In this document: piece after piece, positions 27,239-35,772 of the stretch
Layout: each line of letters begins with the position of its first letter
Position numbering within the stretch: position 1 is the stretch's first letter
DNA from: Pseudomonas abyssi
GTDB lineage: Bacteria > Pseudomonadota > Gammaproteobacteria > Pseudomonadales > Pseudomonadaceae
Direction of reading: 5' to 3'
Assembly: GCF_002307495.1 (NCBI RefSeq)
Contig: NZ_NTMR01000002.1
Location: forward strand, 402,982 to 466,981
Length of the DNA: 64,000 nucleotides
Notes under the pieces: generated by a model
Database searches by the model: none
Seen by the model: the letters and a program-made list of their open reading frames with translations, nothing else
Told to the model about the DNA's origin: nothing
Program-made: the position numbers and the translations under genes

Positions 27239-27252
27239 CTGGGTCTTGCTCC

Positions 27253-27657
27253 TTAAATCTCGACCCAGACGCCGTTGTCATCCACATCGCGGATAACGCC
27301 AGCAACTGAGCGGGTGGAAGTGCCATCGGTTTTCGCCACGGTCTCGTCGTCGACGATGTACGCGCTGTTGCCGATGTCAGCGCGGGTGATCTCATCCGTG
27401 CTGGCGCTGTTGGCAAACGGGAACACCCCGCGACGAACCTCAACGCGCAGATCACCTGCAGCGCCGTCGCGGTTGTCGACCTGCTCCTGGGCAACGCCCC
27501 GAGCGATCAGCGTGGTTGCGGTTGACCCCGGCACGGCGTTGCCCGATGCATCCAGGCACACAATGGAGCCGGCAAAGATGCGGGTAGCTGCAGCGACCGG
27601 GTCGCTGTACAGCACGCCATCACGGCGCTTGGTGTTGCGGTCAGCAGTGAGTGCCAT
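27253..27657 (-). CDS. Probable capsid decoration/stabilising protein
   Basis: 134 residues, beta-rich: MALTADRNTKRRDGVLYSD, IVCLDASGNAVPGS, VEVRRGVFPFANS and a C-terminal GVIRDVDDNGVWVEI. Small proteins of this kind between protease and major capsid genes in B3-like phages decorate the shell (DUF2190-like). It lies three bp after the protease gene and 14 bp before the major head gene. Assignment is by position and general pattern. Confidence 0.65.
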   Translation of the reverse strand: MALTADRNTKRRDGVLYSDPVAAATRIFAGSIVCLDASGNAVPGSTATTLIARGVAQEQVDNRDGAAGDLRVEVRRGVFPFANSASTDEITRADIGNSAYIVDDETVAKTDGTSTRSVAGVIRDVDDNGVWVEI

Positions 27658-27660
27658 GGG

Positions 27661-28758
27661 TTAAGCCTCCTTCTGGGCTTTGAATTGCTCGGCGCTGATG
27701 CCGGTCGCCGCGCATACCGCCAGCTCGGCCTCGGTCAGTCCGGTTTCGTTGTCGACCACCGGCGCCTTGCCTTTGGTCTGGGTGCTGGTGAGCGCCGCGA
27801 TCGGCGTGACCGAATCCAGATACGAGGTCAGCGCGGCCACGTTCGATTTGCCCAGCTCACGTGCCCAGGGCTCCAGCGCCTTGGCCAGGCGGCCATCCTC
27901 CAGCGCGGCATCAATCAGTTGGGTGACGTCCTTGTCGTCACGCTCCTGCAGGCGGGCAGTCAGTGCAGCCAGTTGCGTCTGCATTGCTGCGACCTGGTCA
28001 ACCGGCACGAACTTGGCCGGATCAACAGAGGCGACCTTGGTTTGCAGCGCGGTGCAGGCGGCGATCACGGCGCCCTGGTCGGCTTTTTCATCCAGCGCAA
28101 GAGCTTTGCGCACGTCGGTCAGCGGGTCGGTAGCCAGGCGCGCGGTCAGCGCGGTGATGGCTGCTTGTTCGGTTGTGTTTTCGGGCAAGCCGAGCGCGGC
28201 GAGCAGCGCTTTGAGCAGTTCATTCACGGAGTCATCCTCGGGTTGGTTAAACCCGAACGTGGCCGCGGCCAGCAGGGTCATTTCCTGCAGGCCGTGGATC
28301 GCCGGGTTGTTGGTAATGGCACCCATGTGCAGCTCGACCACTTCGCCGGTGGTGCCGTTGTACTCAAACACCGGGCTGAAGAAGCGGTATTCCTTCTTCT
28401 TACGGTGCTCCAGTGCGGGGTCGGTCAACTCAGCGATGGCAAACAAGCCGACGCCTTCCTCCCATTCCAGGGATTGGAACCAGCCAGCGGCCGGAGCCGG
28501 CTGACCGTTCTTTTCCTTGTTCAGGGTCTGGTGTTCGTAGTCGAGCACCAGCGGCTGGACGCGAGCGTTGAAGCGTTCAATCACCCGCTGCGCGATGCTG
28601 GCGTCGATGTACCAGCCCGGCACGTCGATCTGGCGACCGTCAGCCGGGCGAAAGAATCCGGCCGGCGTTACCTGAAAGCGCACCAGGTTGCCGTTGGCGG
28701 CCTCCGGCATCTGAAACGAGCACGGGGCAATGGCGAAATGGGAGAGATGTCTTTTCAT
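27661..28758 (-). CDS. Head maturation protease/scaffold (Mu gpI family)
   Basis: 365 residues: an N-terminal protease domain (VTPAGFFRPADGRQIDVPGWY, LVLDYEHQTLNK, AAGWFQSLEW, PVFEYNGTTGEVVELHMGA) and a helical, Ala/Gln-rich scaffold half from about 190. In Mu the full protein cleaves capsid precursors and an internal start gives the scaffold alone. The ATG at 28758 is preferred; the open frame continues upstream only through the conserved palindrome. It is the first gene of the second late block, matching Mu promoter PI. Confidence 0.87.
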   Translation of the reverse strand: MKRHLSHFAIAPCSFQMPEAANGNLVRFQVTPAGFFRPADGRQIDVPGWYIDASIAQRVIERFNARVQPLVLDYEHQTLNKEKNGQPAPAAGWFQSLEWEEGVGLFAIAELTDPALEHRKKKEYRFFSPVFEYNGTTGEVVELHMGAITNNPAIHGLQEMTLLAAATFGFNQPEDDSVNELLKALLAALGLPENTTEQAAITALTARLATDPLTDVRKALALDEKADQGAVIAACTALQTKVASVDPAKFVPVDQVAAMQTQLAALTARLQERDDKDVTQLIDAALEDGRLAKALEPWARELGKSNVAALTSYLDSVTPIAALTSTQTKGKAPVVDNETGLTEAELAVCAATGISAEQFKAQKEA

Positions 28759-28790
28759 GTGGCCATGATTGGCCCTGCGGGAGCGTTTGT

Positions 28791-28810
28791 ATTTTTGCGG
28801 GCGCAAAAAT
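28791..28810 (-). promoter_or_regulatory. Late promoter/activator motif, copy 2 (before the protease gene)
   Basis: On the minus strand ATTTTTGCGCCCGCAAAAAT, an 8-4-8 palindrome followed by ACA. It matches copies at 23357 and 36885 over about 22 bases. It lies 32 bp before the protease ATG, the place of promoter PI in phage Mu. The short distance implies either a very short leader or a later start codon. Confidence 0.65.
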
Positions 28811-28880
28811 CAGCAGGCGGGGAATTTCAGTCTGCAGATGCAGGTGAGAGCACAACCGAGGCATAGGAGTGGCGCTAAAC

Positions 28881-28894
28881 GCGTTTATAAACGC
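28881..28894. repeat. 14-bp perfect palindrome in the gpG-protease gap
   Basis: GCGTTTATAAACGC, flanked by further copies of its arm (GCGCTAAAC and ACGCTAAA). It lies in the 158-bp non-coding gap between a terminator and late-promoter copy 2. It could be an operator, but I see no second copy of the full palindrome elsewhere. Confidence 0.4.
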
Positions 28895-28939
28895 TAAATC
28901 AGCGTGAAACGGGGTTTGGTGCGAGCATCCGTAGCCGGT

Positions 28940-28970
28940 AAACGCCCTCAAGGGCTTCTGCGGGCGTTTT
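28940..28970. terminator. Terminator-like hairpin at the end of the first late block
   Basis: AAACGCCC (28940-28947) and GGGCGTTT (28962-28969) form an 8-bp stem around a 14-base loop, with T runs on both strands. It overlaps the last bases of the gpG gene. It probably ends the lysis-packaging-head transcript before the protease promoter. Confidence 0.6.
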
Positions 28971-29541
28971 AGGGGCCTGTGCCAAAACCGGCCCTGCGGA
29001 TGTAGTCGAGAGCGATATTGGTCAGTTCTTCGCTATCAGTGTCACTGGTACCCAGCCACGGCCGGGCCGGTATCTGGATGGAGTAGTTGCCAATGGTCAC
29101 CCACTGGGCAAAGTTGCTTTTGCGCTTCGGTACGAACCGATTGCCGATCGCGCCGCTGCGTTCCTGTTTGAAGTATGCCTGCTGGCTGCGGACAGCAACA
29201 TCGATGGTGCCGCCGAAGTGGTGGATGGCCGCGTAGATCCGGTTGCTGCCGAACAGCAGATCCGCGCCGTTCACCTGGTAAAGCAGGGTGTTCGCCAGGT
29301 GGCCATCGAGCTGGAGGATCTTGTCTCTGTTTTTCTTCTTGCGGCGCTGGTAGGCCGGGCTCAGCGCCTGCCAAGGCTTGCCGTCTGGTGAGGTCTGGCT
29401 GGCGAAGCGCTGATCGTGGGCAATCAGCAGGTACTCGCCCATGCTGCGCAGCAGTGGCGACGGGTCGCCTAGCGCCTGCGCGGCCTGGTTGATGATCGCC
29501 AGCGCCTGGCTGTTGTCGAATTCGAGTGTGGCACCTGCCAT
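28969..29541 (-). CDS. Virion morphogenesis protein (Mu gpG family)
   Basis: 190 residues. MAGATLEFDNSQALAIINQA, LLRSMGEYLLIAHDQRF and GKPWQALSPAYQRRKKKN are the standard signatures of the gpG/phage virion morphogenesis family, whose members help attach tails to heads. The C-terminus contains IPARPWLGTSDTDSEEL as expected. It is the last gene of the first late block. A 92-bp gap separates it from the gpF-like gene. Confidence 0.87.
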   Translation of the reverse strand: MAGATLEFDNSQALAIINQAAQALGDPSPLLRSMGEYLLIAHDQRFASQTSPDGKPWQALSPAYQRRKKKNRDKILQLDGHLANTLLYQVNGADLLFGSNRIYAAIHHFGGTIDVAVRSQQAYFKQERSGAIGNRFVPKRKSNFAQWVTIGNYSIQIPARPWLGTSDTDSEELTNIALDYIRRAGFGTGP

Positions 29542-29633
29542 GGGTTGATCCTATACTGTGGCCAAGCTGCTGCGTGGGGTTCCCGGCTATTGAACATCCA
29601 AGCGCGGCAGTGCCAGGGGTGCCGGCCCCTGGC

Positions 29634-30872
29634 TCATTCTTCCCGCCTGTATAACCGCACGCCCACCCGCATATCGTTGATGTCTTGCTCTGGTCGAAAC
29701 GTCGTTACACCAGACCAACCGTCTACGCCCAACTCAAACACGGCCAGCATTGGCGTCGACTCACCCTCTACCAGGTACTGAGCAACATAGCGGCGCCGAA
29801 CCACGGCCTTTTTCTGCCCGTGGTGCCATTCCACTCGTGCCCAGATCTCATCTGGCAGCCGCAAGGCTGCAGCCAGCAGCGCCATGAAGGGGCCGCGCTC
29901 ATTCTTCATCGACTTGAGTGCGCCCTTGGTGGTGGTGAACAGCTCGCTACCAATCACCAGGCGTTCACCCAGCACATCCCGAAAGACCGCCGGGGTATCC
30001 ATATCGGCCCCGAACGCCTGCAAGAATGCTTCGGCGTAATCTTTCGCAGGCAAGTCTGGCGGCAGCAGGCCCGCTGGCGCCGGCCGGGGCGCCGGCAGCT
30101 CGTCCGGTGGCCGCGTATTGGGTAAACCCGGCCCGCCAGTCGAACCCGGCAATGGCGGGTCGGGTAGCTCCGGCGGGATCTGGCTGTTAAGCCGTGATTG
30201 GCCCGGCACGTACTCAAAGCCGGGGTCGATACCCTTGGGCACCTCCACCACGCGCGGCCCATTGGGGCTGCGCTGGCCGATCATGCGCTGCTCCATGACG
30301 ATGGGCGGTGCGGTGTCTGGCCCGGTCTTACCCATGCGCTCAAGGTCGCGCTGGCTCAGGGCGCGCACGCTGCACTGACAGCCCCAGGCGTTGATCGGGA
30401 AGTGGTACTGCCACCACGGGTCGCTCCAGTGCAGGATCATCCCGTTCCAGGCTTCGTGCTCTTCGCGTGGGTGCTCCACCGCATCGCTATGGATGTACTG
30501 CCAGTAGGGGCGCTCCTCGCGCACGGCCATCAACTGCTCGTAGCGGCCGGCCATGTAGCTGCTGCGCAGGTTGGTCTCGTAGATCACCCGGCTGCGCCAG
30601 TTGCGGCCGCCGTTGTAGCTCCAGCCATGGCGCGCGACGATGGCGTCAAACTCGCGGCGGAACTCCTCAAGGCTGGTGCCGCCGGTAATGGCTTTCTCCA
30701 CCGCCTGGCGAAAGTCCGCCACCAGCTCGTCGCGGTTGGCACCGGCGACCACAAAGGCGTAGTCGTGCTCGCGAGTGTAGATATCGGTCCAGGACTCGGT
30801 CGGCAGGTTGAGCTTGCGGCGAAGGAACTCGTTCTGCTCGCGGAACGGCAGGCTGACAGCGCTAACGGCCAC
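29634..30872 (-). CDS. Minor head protein (Mu gpF family) with C-terminal PBECR-type nuclease-fold domain
   Basis: 412 residues. The F domain at about 60-180 has RSRVIYETNLRSSYMAGRYEQ and PINAWGCQCSVRALSQRD. After a Pro-rich linker (about 200-265) comes a domain like PBECR2 (phage-Barnase-EndoU-ColicinE5/D-RelE-like): VFRDVLGERLVIGSELF, LRLPDEIWARVEWHHG, VVRRRYVAQYLVEG and a closing MRVGVRLYRRE. GTG 30872 is chosen because GGAGG lies six bases before it. Overlaps the portal gene. The domain may be an ejected RNA-cleaving toxin. Confidence 0.82.
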   Translation of the reverse strand: MAVSAVSLPFREQNEFLRRKLNLPTESWTDIYTREHDYAFVVAGANRDELVADFRQAVEKAITGGTSLEEFRREFDAIVARHGWSYNGGRNWRSRVIYETNLRSSYMAGRYEQLMAVREERPYWQYIHSDAVEHPREEHEAWNGMILHWSDPWWQYHFPINAWGCQCSVRALSQRDLERMGKTGPDTAPPIVMEQRMIGQRSPNGPRVVEVPKGIDPGFEYVPGQSRLNSQIPPELPDPPLPGSTGGPGLPNTRPPDELPAPRPAPAGLLPPDLPAKDYAEAFLQAFGADMDTPAVFRDVLGERLVIGSELFTTTKGALKSMKNERGPFMALLAAALRLPDEIWARVEWHHGQKKAVVRRRYVAQYLVEGESTPMLAVFELGVDGWSGVTTFRPEQDINDMRVGVRLYRREE

Positions 30873-32421
30873 GGGCGGCCTCCTCAATGATATCCAGCCG
30901 GCCCTGCAGCGCAGCGGCGGCCAGCGCCTGCGCCATGCCCTCGGCGTACTGCTCCAGGCTCATGCCCGGCAGCAGGTTGGCCAGACCGTCGCGGATCTGC
31001 TCCAGGCTGTCTGCGTTCTCAACCAGGTCGCGAATCTGCTCTATCCACGACGCGGTTGCTGGCTGCAACCGATCGTCCAGCCGGTCGGCCGCATTGAGTG
31101 CGCCTTGTTGCGCGGTGGCCGCTGCGGTCTTGGTGGCTGGCTCTGCCACCGGCGCAGGGGCCCTCTGCGGCGCCTGCAGCACGTCCTCATCGCCTTCTGG
31201 CTCAGGAATGCCAAGGCGCTCCTGCGCCCACTGGCGTGGCACCTGAATGCCTAGCCCGGCCAGCGCCGGCAGCGCCTCGGCGTAGTACTTGAGGTCTTCC
31301 GGCTCCTGCAGGTCAAACTTAAAGCGCGGGCAGCGCTTCCAATCTGTCACCAGCCCGTTGAGCAGTGCGATCGGGTAGACCAGGTCACGGCTGAGGGTCT
31401 TGGCCACCTGCTTGGCGTCGGAGTCGCGCAGTTCCTTGCGCACTTCGTTGTGGACGTTGCCCAGGGCGTTGGTGCTGCTCGCGCCGTCGGCCTGACTGGT
31501 CAGGGTGCCGCCGAGGATGGCTTTGCTCTGGGTTTTCTCGCACCACTCGATCATCAGCTTGAATGCAGCCGGGTCTCCCTCGGCTGCGTTGAGGAACTCC
31601 AGCTCCATGCCATTGGGGATGATGCCGGCGGCGTTGTGGCCCAATGCAGCCAGCGCCCGCAGTAAGGTCAGCTTCTCCGCTTGGGTAGCGCCACTGGGGT
31701 ACTTGCCCACGCGCATCGGGATGCCGTAGATCTCCAAAAACTCGGCCAGGTCGCCCAGGGAGTAGTTCTTGAACAGGTATGGCCACACCAGCACGCGGAA
31801 CAGCGCAGAGCGTTCCAGGTACCCGCTTTTGGCGCGGTGCGCGTGGGTAATCCAGCCGAAAGGCTGAAGGGGCTCGCCACCGGCCGAGCCGCGCAGGCGG
31901 ATCTCCTGCCGCACGCCCCGCGCCAGCTGGAACCAGCTCTGCGGGCGGTGATCGATGTGGCGCGGCAGCCACGTGCCCTCGGTGTGCTCCCACTCAATCT
32001 CCTGGCAGACAAAGCCCTTGCCGATCGCGTCGGTGGTATCGAACAGCACCTCTTCAAAGTCATCCAGCCCCTGCAGCAGGCTGTACAGCTCGGCGGCGGC
32101 CTTCTTCTCGGCGGCGGTGGCGTTATCTGGCGGCACAATGTCCCACTCCAGCCCGGTGATGGCGCGGCGGCGCTTGGACATCTCCGACATGATGTGGCCG
32201 TCTTTTTCTTCCATGTCTTCGAACAGCTCAAACTGGGCGACCACGTCGCCTTGCTCTGCGCTGTCGAGGATGCTGGCCAGCTTGGACGGCGTAAGCCCGC
32301 GCGACGGGTGGCCGCCTACTTCATGGTGCAGGCTGGTCAGGTGCGCGGTCTGCGGCTCGCGCAGATCCTCGGTACGCAACGGCTGACCGTCTGGGCCGAG
32401 GATGCGTGAAGTGGTCACCAT
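30862..32421 (-). CDS. Portal protein (DUF935, Mu gp29)
   Basis: 519 residues; MVTTSRILGPDGQPLRTEDLREPQ at the start, DAEQ-like helical entry, HIMSEMSKRRRAITGLEWDI near 77-96 and FVCQEIEWEHTEGTWLPRHI near 137 are DUF935 signatures. The portal is the dodecameric channel through which DNA enters and leaves the head. The ATG overlaps the terminase stop by seven bases. A C-terminal Ala/Pro-rich stretch precedes the last helices. Confidence 0.93.
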   Translation of the reverse strand: MVTTSRILGPDGQPLRTEDLREPQTAHLTSLHHEVGGHPSRGLTPSKLASILDSAEQGDVVAQFELFEDMEEKDGHIMSEMSKRRRAITGLEWDIVPPDNATAAEKKAAAELYSLLQGLDDFEEVLFDTTDAIGKGFVCQEIEWEHTEGTWLPRHIDHRPQSWFQLARGVRQEIRLRGSAGGEPLQPFGWITHAHRAKSGYLERSALFRVLVWPYLFKNYSLGDLAEFLEIYGIPMRVGKYPSGATQAEKLTLLRALAALGHNAAGIIPNGMELEFLNAAEGDPAAFKLMIEWCEKTQSKAILGGTLTSQADGASSTNALGNVHNEVRKELRDSDAKQVAKTLSRDLVYPIALLNGLVTDWKRCPRFKFDLQEPEDLKYYAEALPALAGLGIQVPRQWAQERLGIPEPEGDEDVLQAPQRAPAPVAEPATKTAAATAQQGALNAADRLDDRLQPATASWIEQIRDLVENADSLEQIRDGLANLLPGMSLEQYAEGMAQALAAAALQGRLDIIEEAARGR

Positions 32422-34073
32422 GCTGATTGCTCCGGCAGGTCGATATCGGTGTCGTCGGCGTCGAGGTTGTCGAAGCCGCGAGAGTGTTTGGGTACAGCGG
32501 TAAAGTCGATCTCGGTGCCGTCCATGAGGCTGGCGCGCACGGCCATCACCAGGCCGACCGCAAAGTCGCCGTGGCGCTTGCCTTTGCCGCTCTGGGATTC
32601 CAGATCCTTTTTGCGGCCCTTATCGATCACCGGCACGCCGGCTTCCACCTTGATCGATAACAGGTCGTCGAGGGTGTTCTGGTGGCGCGGCACCTCGATG
32701 TTCAGCGCCTCAAACTCGCCTTTCAGCTTGGGCAGAAACTCGTGGTACCAGGACTGCGACAGGTGCACCTGGTCAACAGCCTGGCTGCCGTACTTGAGGG
32801 CGGCTTGCTCGGCCAGGTAGCCGCCGTTGCCAGTGGCATCGAAGGCCAGACCGCCGCGTCGGGGCAGCCGATCGCAGATGAAGAACATCACCTGGCGCTG
32901 CTGCTCGTAGGTCACGTTGCGCAGCTCGACGGTAAAGGGCACGCGCTTGCGCAGGTCCGGCCGGATGGCCATGGGCACGAACACGGTCAGGTCGCCCCGG
33001 CGGGCAAAGTCCTCGCCGAACACATGGCGGTCGCGCGGGTTGAGCCGCGCCAGCTCTGGCAGCAGGTTCTCGGTACACCACTGCTCGATCTCGGCCTCGC
33101 GCATGGCCGGGGTCCATTCCTCAAAGCCTGCAGGTGCCTCGTAGCGGTAAATACGGATCGAGTGGTCCGCCACCATGGCCTGCTCGATGAGCACGCGCGA
33201 CAGGTACGCGCCGCCGCTCTTCTTGGGCACACAGCCGTACTCTTCGTCGGCGCTCTCGGTATTGGGGGCGTTCTTGTACAGGCCGTCGCGCCACTTTTTC
33301 TCGGCTTCTGCTGACCAGGTCTGGCCGGTGACAAAGCAGATCCGCTTGTACAGGCCCTCGGCGATCGCATCATCCAGGGTGATGCGGTGGACGCTGTAGT
33401 CCTTGCGGCCCTCACGGGCGTCCTGAATGTAGCCGTTGAACGCGTTGTCCACGCCGTTGTGGGTACTGATCAGGCGCACCTTGTTGCCCCACATGGTCAG
33501 GGCCAGTGCCGCCTTGAGCAGCTCTTCCAGGGATTCATGGAAGGCCGCCTCATCGATCACCACGTCGCCCTGCAGGCCGCGCAGGTTGCTCGGGCGGCTG
33601 CTCAGCGCCTGGATCTTCCTTCCGGTCTTGGGGAACCGGATCATGTAGGTAAGGATTTCTTCCTTCTTGCCGTCATCCCAGAACGTCTGCTCGTAGACGT
33701 CGGCCTCGGCCAGCTCGTTGAAAGCACGGGCGAACAGCGCGCAGGCCGCGATGTATTCCAGCGCCATCTCTTGTTTGCTGCCCACGTAGAAGGTGTTGCA
33801 GCCGCCACGGCGCTTCGGCTTGGCAGCATTGACCACGTTGCGGCCGGCCTCTGCCCAGGTGAGACCGGTGCGGCGCGACTTCTCCGCGATCATGATCTGG
33901 CTCTCGTCCTCAAACCAGCGCTGCTGGTACCCGAGGAACACCGGCTCGTTTGCGGCGACTGCGTCTGCAATGTCCTGCGGGACTTCAACGCCGTGCAGGG
34001 CCATCTCCTCGGCAAGGTCGATCTTACGCGGGGCGCTGACGGCGGTAATCGGCTTGGCGGGTGGCAGGACCAT
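32415..34073 (-). CDS. Terminase large subunit (Mu gp28)
   Basis: 552 residues. The ATPase part has EKSRRTGLTWAEAGRNV (Walker A variant, about 64-80) and GDVVIDEAAFHE (Walker B with catalytic Glu, about 169-180). The nuclease half carries HVFGEDFARRGDLTVF and LAFDATGNGGYLAEQA. It packages DNA by the headful way, cutting in flanking host DNA in Mu-like phages. Start and stop overlap the gp27 and portal genes. It lacks the canonical GxxxxGK[ST] P-loop, as is normal for gp28. Confidence 0.92.
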   Translation of the reverse strand: MVLPPAKPITAVSAPRKIDLAEEMALHGVEVPQDIADAVAANEPVFLGYQQRWFEDESQIMIAEKSRRTGLTWAEAGRNVVNAAKPKRRGGCNTFYVGSKQEMALEYIAACALFARAFNELAEADVYEQTFWDDGKKEEILTYMIRFPKTGRKIQALSSRPSNLRGLQGDVVIDEAAFHESLEELLKAALALTMWGNKVRLISTHNGVDNAFNGYIQDAREGRKDYSVHRITLDDAIAEGLYKRICFVTGQTWSAEAEKKWRDGLYKNAPNTESADEEYGCVPKKSGGAYLSRVLIEQAMVADHSIRIYRYEAPAGFEEWTPAMREAEIEQWCTENLLPELARLNPRDRHVFGEDFARRGDLTVFVPMAIRPDLRKRVPFTVELRNVTYEQQRQVMFFICDRLPRRGGLAFDATGNGGYLAEQAALKYGSQAVDQVHLSQSWYHEFLPKLKGEFEALNIEVPRHQNTLDDLLSIKVEAGVPVIDKGRKKDLESQSGKGKRHGDFAVGLVMAVRASLMDGTEIDFTAVPKHSRGFDNLDADDTDIDLPEQSAW

Positions 34074-34621
34074 CAGGCTTTACCCAGCAGAATGTTGCGG
34101 ATGCGGCTTTCCAGCTGCTCGCTCATGCCGTCGCTGCCGCGCATCTCTTCCAGGCGCTGCTCCTGCTCCTGGATCAATGCCTCGCGGGCTTCGCGCTCGA
34201 TCGCCTTGCGCTCCTCGCGGCTGACCTTGCGGGCGGCGAGCACGTCTTTGGCGGCGCGGGCCAGTTTGCGCACGTCATCAACCGTAGTCTCTTCATCGAT
34301 CTGCGCGCCCAGGGCGGCATGGGTTGTCAGCGTGGTGATGGACTGCACCATCAGCGCGCCGGCCTTGTCGTCCGGGTTCTCGCCCAGCTCTTCAACCAGC
34401 AGACTGGCCATGGCCTGCTGCTCGCGCAGGCGCTTGCTCATCTCGTCGAAGCTGACCTTGTAGCGGCCAACGGCTGAGCGGCTGGGCTTGTCGGATTGGG
34501 GGAACTGCTCGTGCAGGTCCTCGATCAGCTCATCGAGCGTCATGCGGTTTTCGCGCAGGCGGCGCTCAATATGGGACCGGACGCCGGGGTCCAGCTTGTC
34601 GATGCTCGATTTGCGGCCCAT
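34073..34621 (-). CDS. DUF3486 protein (Mu gp27), small terminase-like
   Basis: 182 residues. MGRKSSIDKLDPGVRSHIER, LDELIEDLHEQFPQSDKPSRSA and VGRYKVSFDEM form the DNA-binding first half; the second half is a long charged coiled coil. gp27 is taken as the small terminase subunit that recognises the phage end for packaging. A shortened relative of its first half lies at the other end of the prophage (48742-49071). Confidence 0.87.
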   Translation of the reverse strand: MGRKSSIDKLDPGVRSHIERRLRENRMTLDELIEDLHEQFPQSDKPSRSAVGRYKVSFDEMSKRLREQQAMASLLVEELGENPDDKAGALMVQSITTLTTHAALGAQIDEETTVDDVRKLARAAKDVLAARKVSREERKAIEREAREALIQEQEQRLEEMRGSDGMSEQLESRIRNILLGKA

Positions 34622-34623
34622 GG

Positions 34624-34923
34624 TCAGGCTCCTGGACGCTTCACGCCATCAACGCGCGCGCGGCCCGCAGCGACGTCAGAGCCGCGCTCAGTCAGCTTGG
34701 CCAGCAGCACCGCACCGTCGCTCACATCATCGAGCACAACCAGTTGCTGCTCTTCGAGCCAACGCAGCTCAGTCTTCACCTGGTCTCGGCTGGGTTCGTG
34801 CCCCCATTCCTGCAGCACGGCATGCAACACCGAGCTGTTGGCACGGTAGGTGGGCATTTCCGCCAGGATGCGCAGGATCACCAGGCGGCGGTCTTCGCTG
34901 AGAAAGTTGGCGTATTTGCTCAT
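34624..34923 (-). CDS. Mu gp26-like protein, winged-helix type
   Basis: 99 residues: MSKYANFLSEDRRLVILRILAE, YRANSSVLHAVLQEWG and QVKTELRWLEEQQLVVL resemble the VpaChn25_0724/gp26 family, a winged-helix-like fold. The C-terminal tail is basic. It lies two bp before gp27 and overlaps the gp25-like gene by four bases. A role in DNA recognition for packaging is plausible but unproved. Confidence 0.72.
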   Translation of the reverse strand: MSKYANFLSEDRRLVILRILAEMPTYRANSSVLHAVLQEWGHEPSRDQVKTELRWLEEQQLVVLDDVSDGAVLLAKLTERGSDVAAGRARVDGVKRPGA

Positions 34924-35240
34924 TGAGCCCTCGCATTCAGTAGGTAGTCATTGATTCGGTCGACAGATCTGGCCAAAGGGGCCAGTTCCCGAGCCACCCC
35001 CGCAAGCTCTGCCTTGATGGCCTTCATGTCCCCAGCCAGCTCGGACATTTGGTGGCTGTCTGGCATGTGCAGCAGCTGCTGCTCCAGCGTGAGGATTCGG
35101 GAGTCTTGGATGCTGAGCCGATCGGCCAACGCCTCGGCGTCGGCTTTGGAACTGGATTTACGCGCAGCCGCGATCGAGAAGATGCCCACGGCGACGGTGA
35201 ACACGAATTGGCCGGCACGGATGAGCAAGTCGATATCCAT
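34920..35240 (-). CDS. DUF2730 protein (Mu gp25), membrane-anchored
   Basis: 106 residues with one N-terminal membrane helix (LIRAGQFVFTVAVGIFSIAA) and a long coiled coil (about 35-100) ending in SVDRINDYLLNA. This is the DUF2730 layout of Mu gp25. It sits between the lysis genes and the packaging genes, directly after Rz1. Function in the phage cycle is unknown. Confidence 0.78.
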   Translation of the reverse strand: MDIDLLIRAGQFVFTVAVGIFSIAAARKSSSKADAEALADRLSIQDSRILTLEQQLLHMPDSHQMSELAGDMKAIKAELAGVARELAPLARSVDRINDYLLNARAQ

Positions 35241-35498
35241 TCAGCGTTTCTCCTGCAGGTAGTTCACCAGCTCAACCAGCCGGCCCCCGCAGAGGCCATA
35301 CAGGTCGTACATTTGCTTCAGCGTCAGCAATGCCGCATCTGCGCTGTTGTCATTCATCGCCACTGGCGGCGGGCACGGCACCGCCAATGCCGCCGGCAGC
35401 GGCGGCTGCTGCACGATCACGGGCGGCGGCGGTGTGGCGCATGCTGTCATCATCAAAGCGGCACTGAGCACGCTCATCAGCAGTAAGGGCGAGCGCAT
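35241..35498 (-). CDS. Rz1-like outer-membrane spanin lipoprotein
   Basis: 85 residues with a lipoprotein signal (LLLMSVLSAALMMTAC, Cys20) and a Pro-rich mature start (CATPPPPVIVQQPPLP). It starts inside the Rz gene in another frame and runs 109 bp beyond it, the typical overlapping Rz/Rz1 arrangement. o-Spanin and i-spanin bridge the periplasm and fuse the membranes at the last step of lysis. Confidence 0.82.
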   Translation of the reverse strand: MRSPLLLMSVLSAALMMTACATPPPPVIVQQPPLPAALAVPCPPPVAMNDNSADAALLTLKQMYDLYGLCGGRLVELVNYLQEKR

Positions 35499-35772
35499 CG
35501 CTAAGCTCCTGTGTGGACTTCTGATCCGCCTGCATGCGGGCGGTCGTGGATACCGTCAGCTGCTGGCTGACGTCGTGTGCTTTGCCGACCAGGTACTGAC
35601 TGGAGGTAATGAGTACCGTCAGTTCGTCGATAGTCTGCCGTTGGCATTCGGCCTGGCCTGCGGCAAGCCCTTTCTCATAACCGGCTTGCTCGGCTTGGCT
35701 TCTGAGGATTGGCTGCATGATCGCGAGTGCGGCCACCGCAGCGAAGAGAAACCACACCATGACGTTCCTCAC
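35350..35772 (-). CDS. Rz-like inner-membrane spanin
   Basis: 140 residues: an N-terminal signal-anchor helix (MVWFLFAAVAALAIMQPIL) followed by a periplasmic helical region rich in Gln and Ala (GYEKGLAAGQAECQRQ, HDVSQQLTVSTTARMQAD). Same size and form as Rz i-spanins. Its stop region overlaps the Rz1 frame and its start overlaps the transglycosylase stop by four bases. Confidence 0.8.
   Translation of the reverse strand: MRNVMVWFLFAAVAALAIMQPILRSQAEQAGYEKGLAAGQAECQRQTIDELTVLITSSQYLVGKAHDVSQQLTVSTTARMQADQKSTQELSDALALTADERAQCRFDDDSMRHTAAARDRAAAAAAGGIGGAVPAASGDE

Noticed and set aside
28759..28806. N-terminal extension of the protease gene
   Set aside because: The extension translates the conserved palindrome (basic, no homology); ATG 28758 is preferred.
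28640..28951. 103-residue minus-strand ORF across the protease promoter gap
   Set aside because: Out of frame with the protease gene, overlaps the palindromes and has no protein-like pattern.
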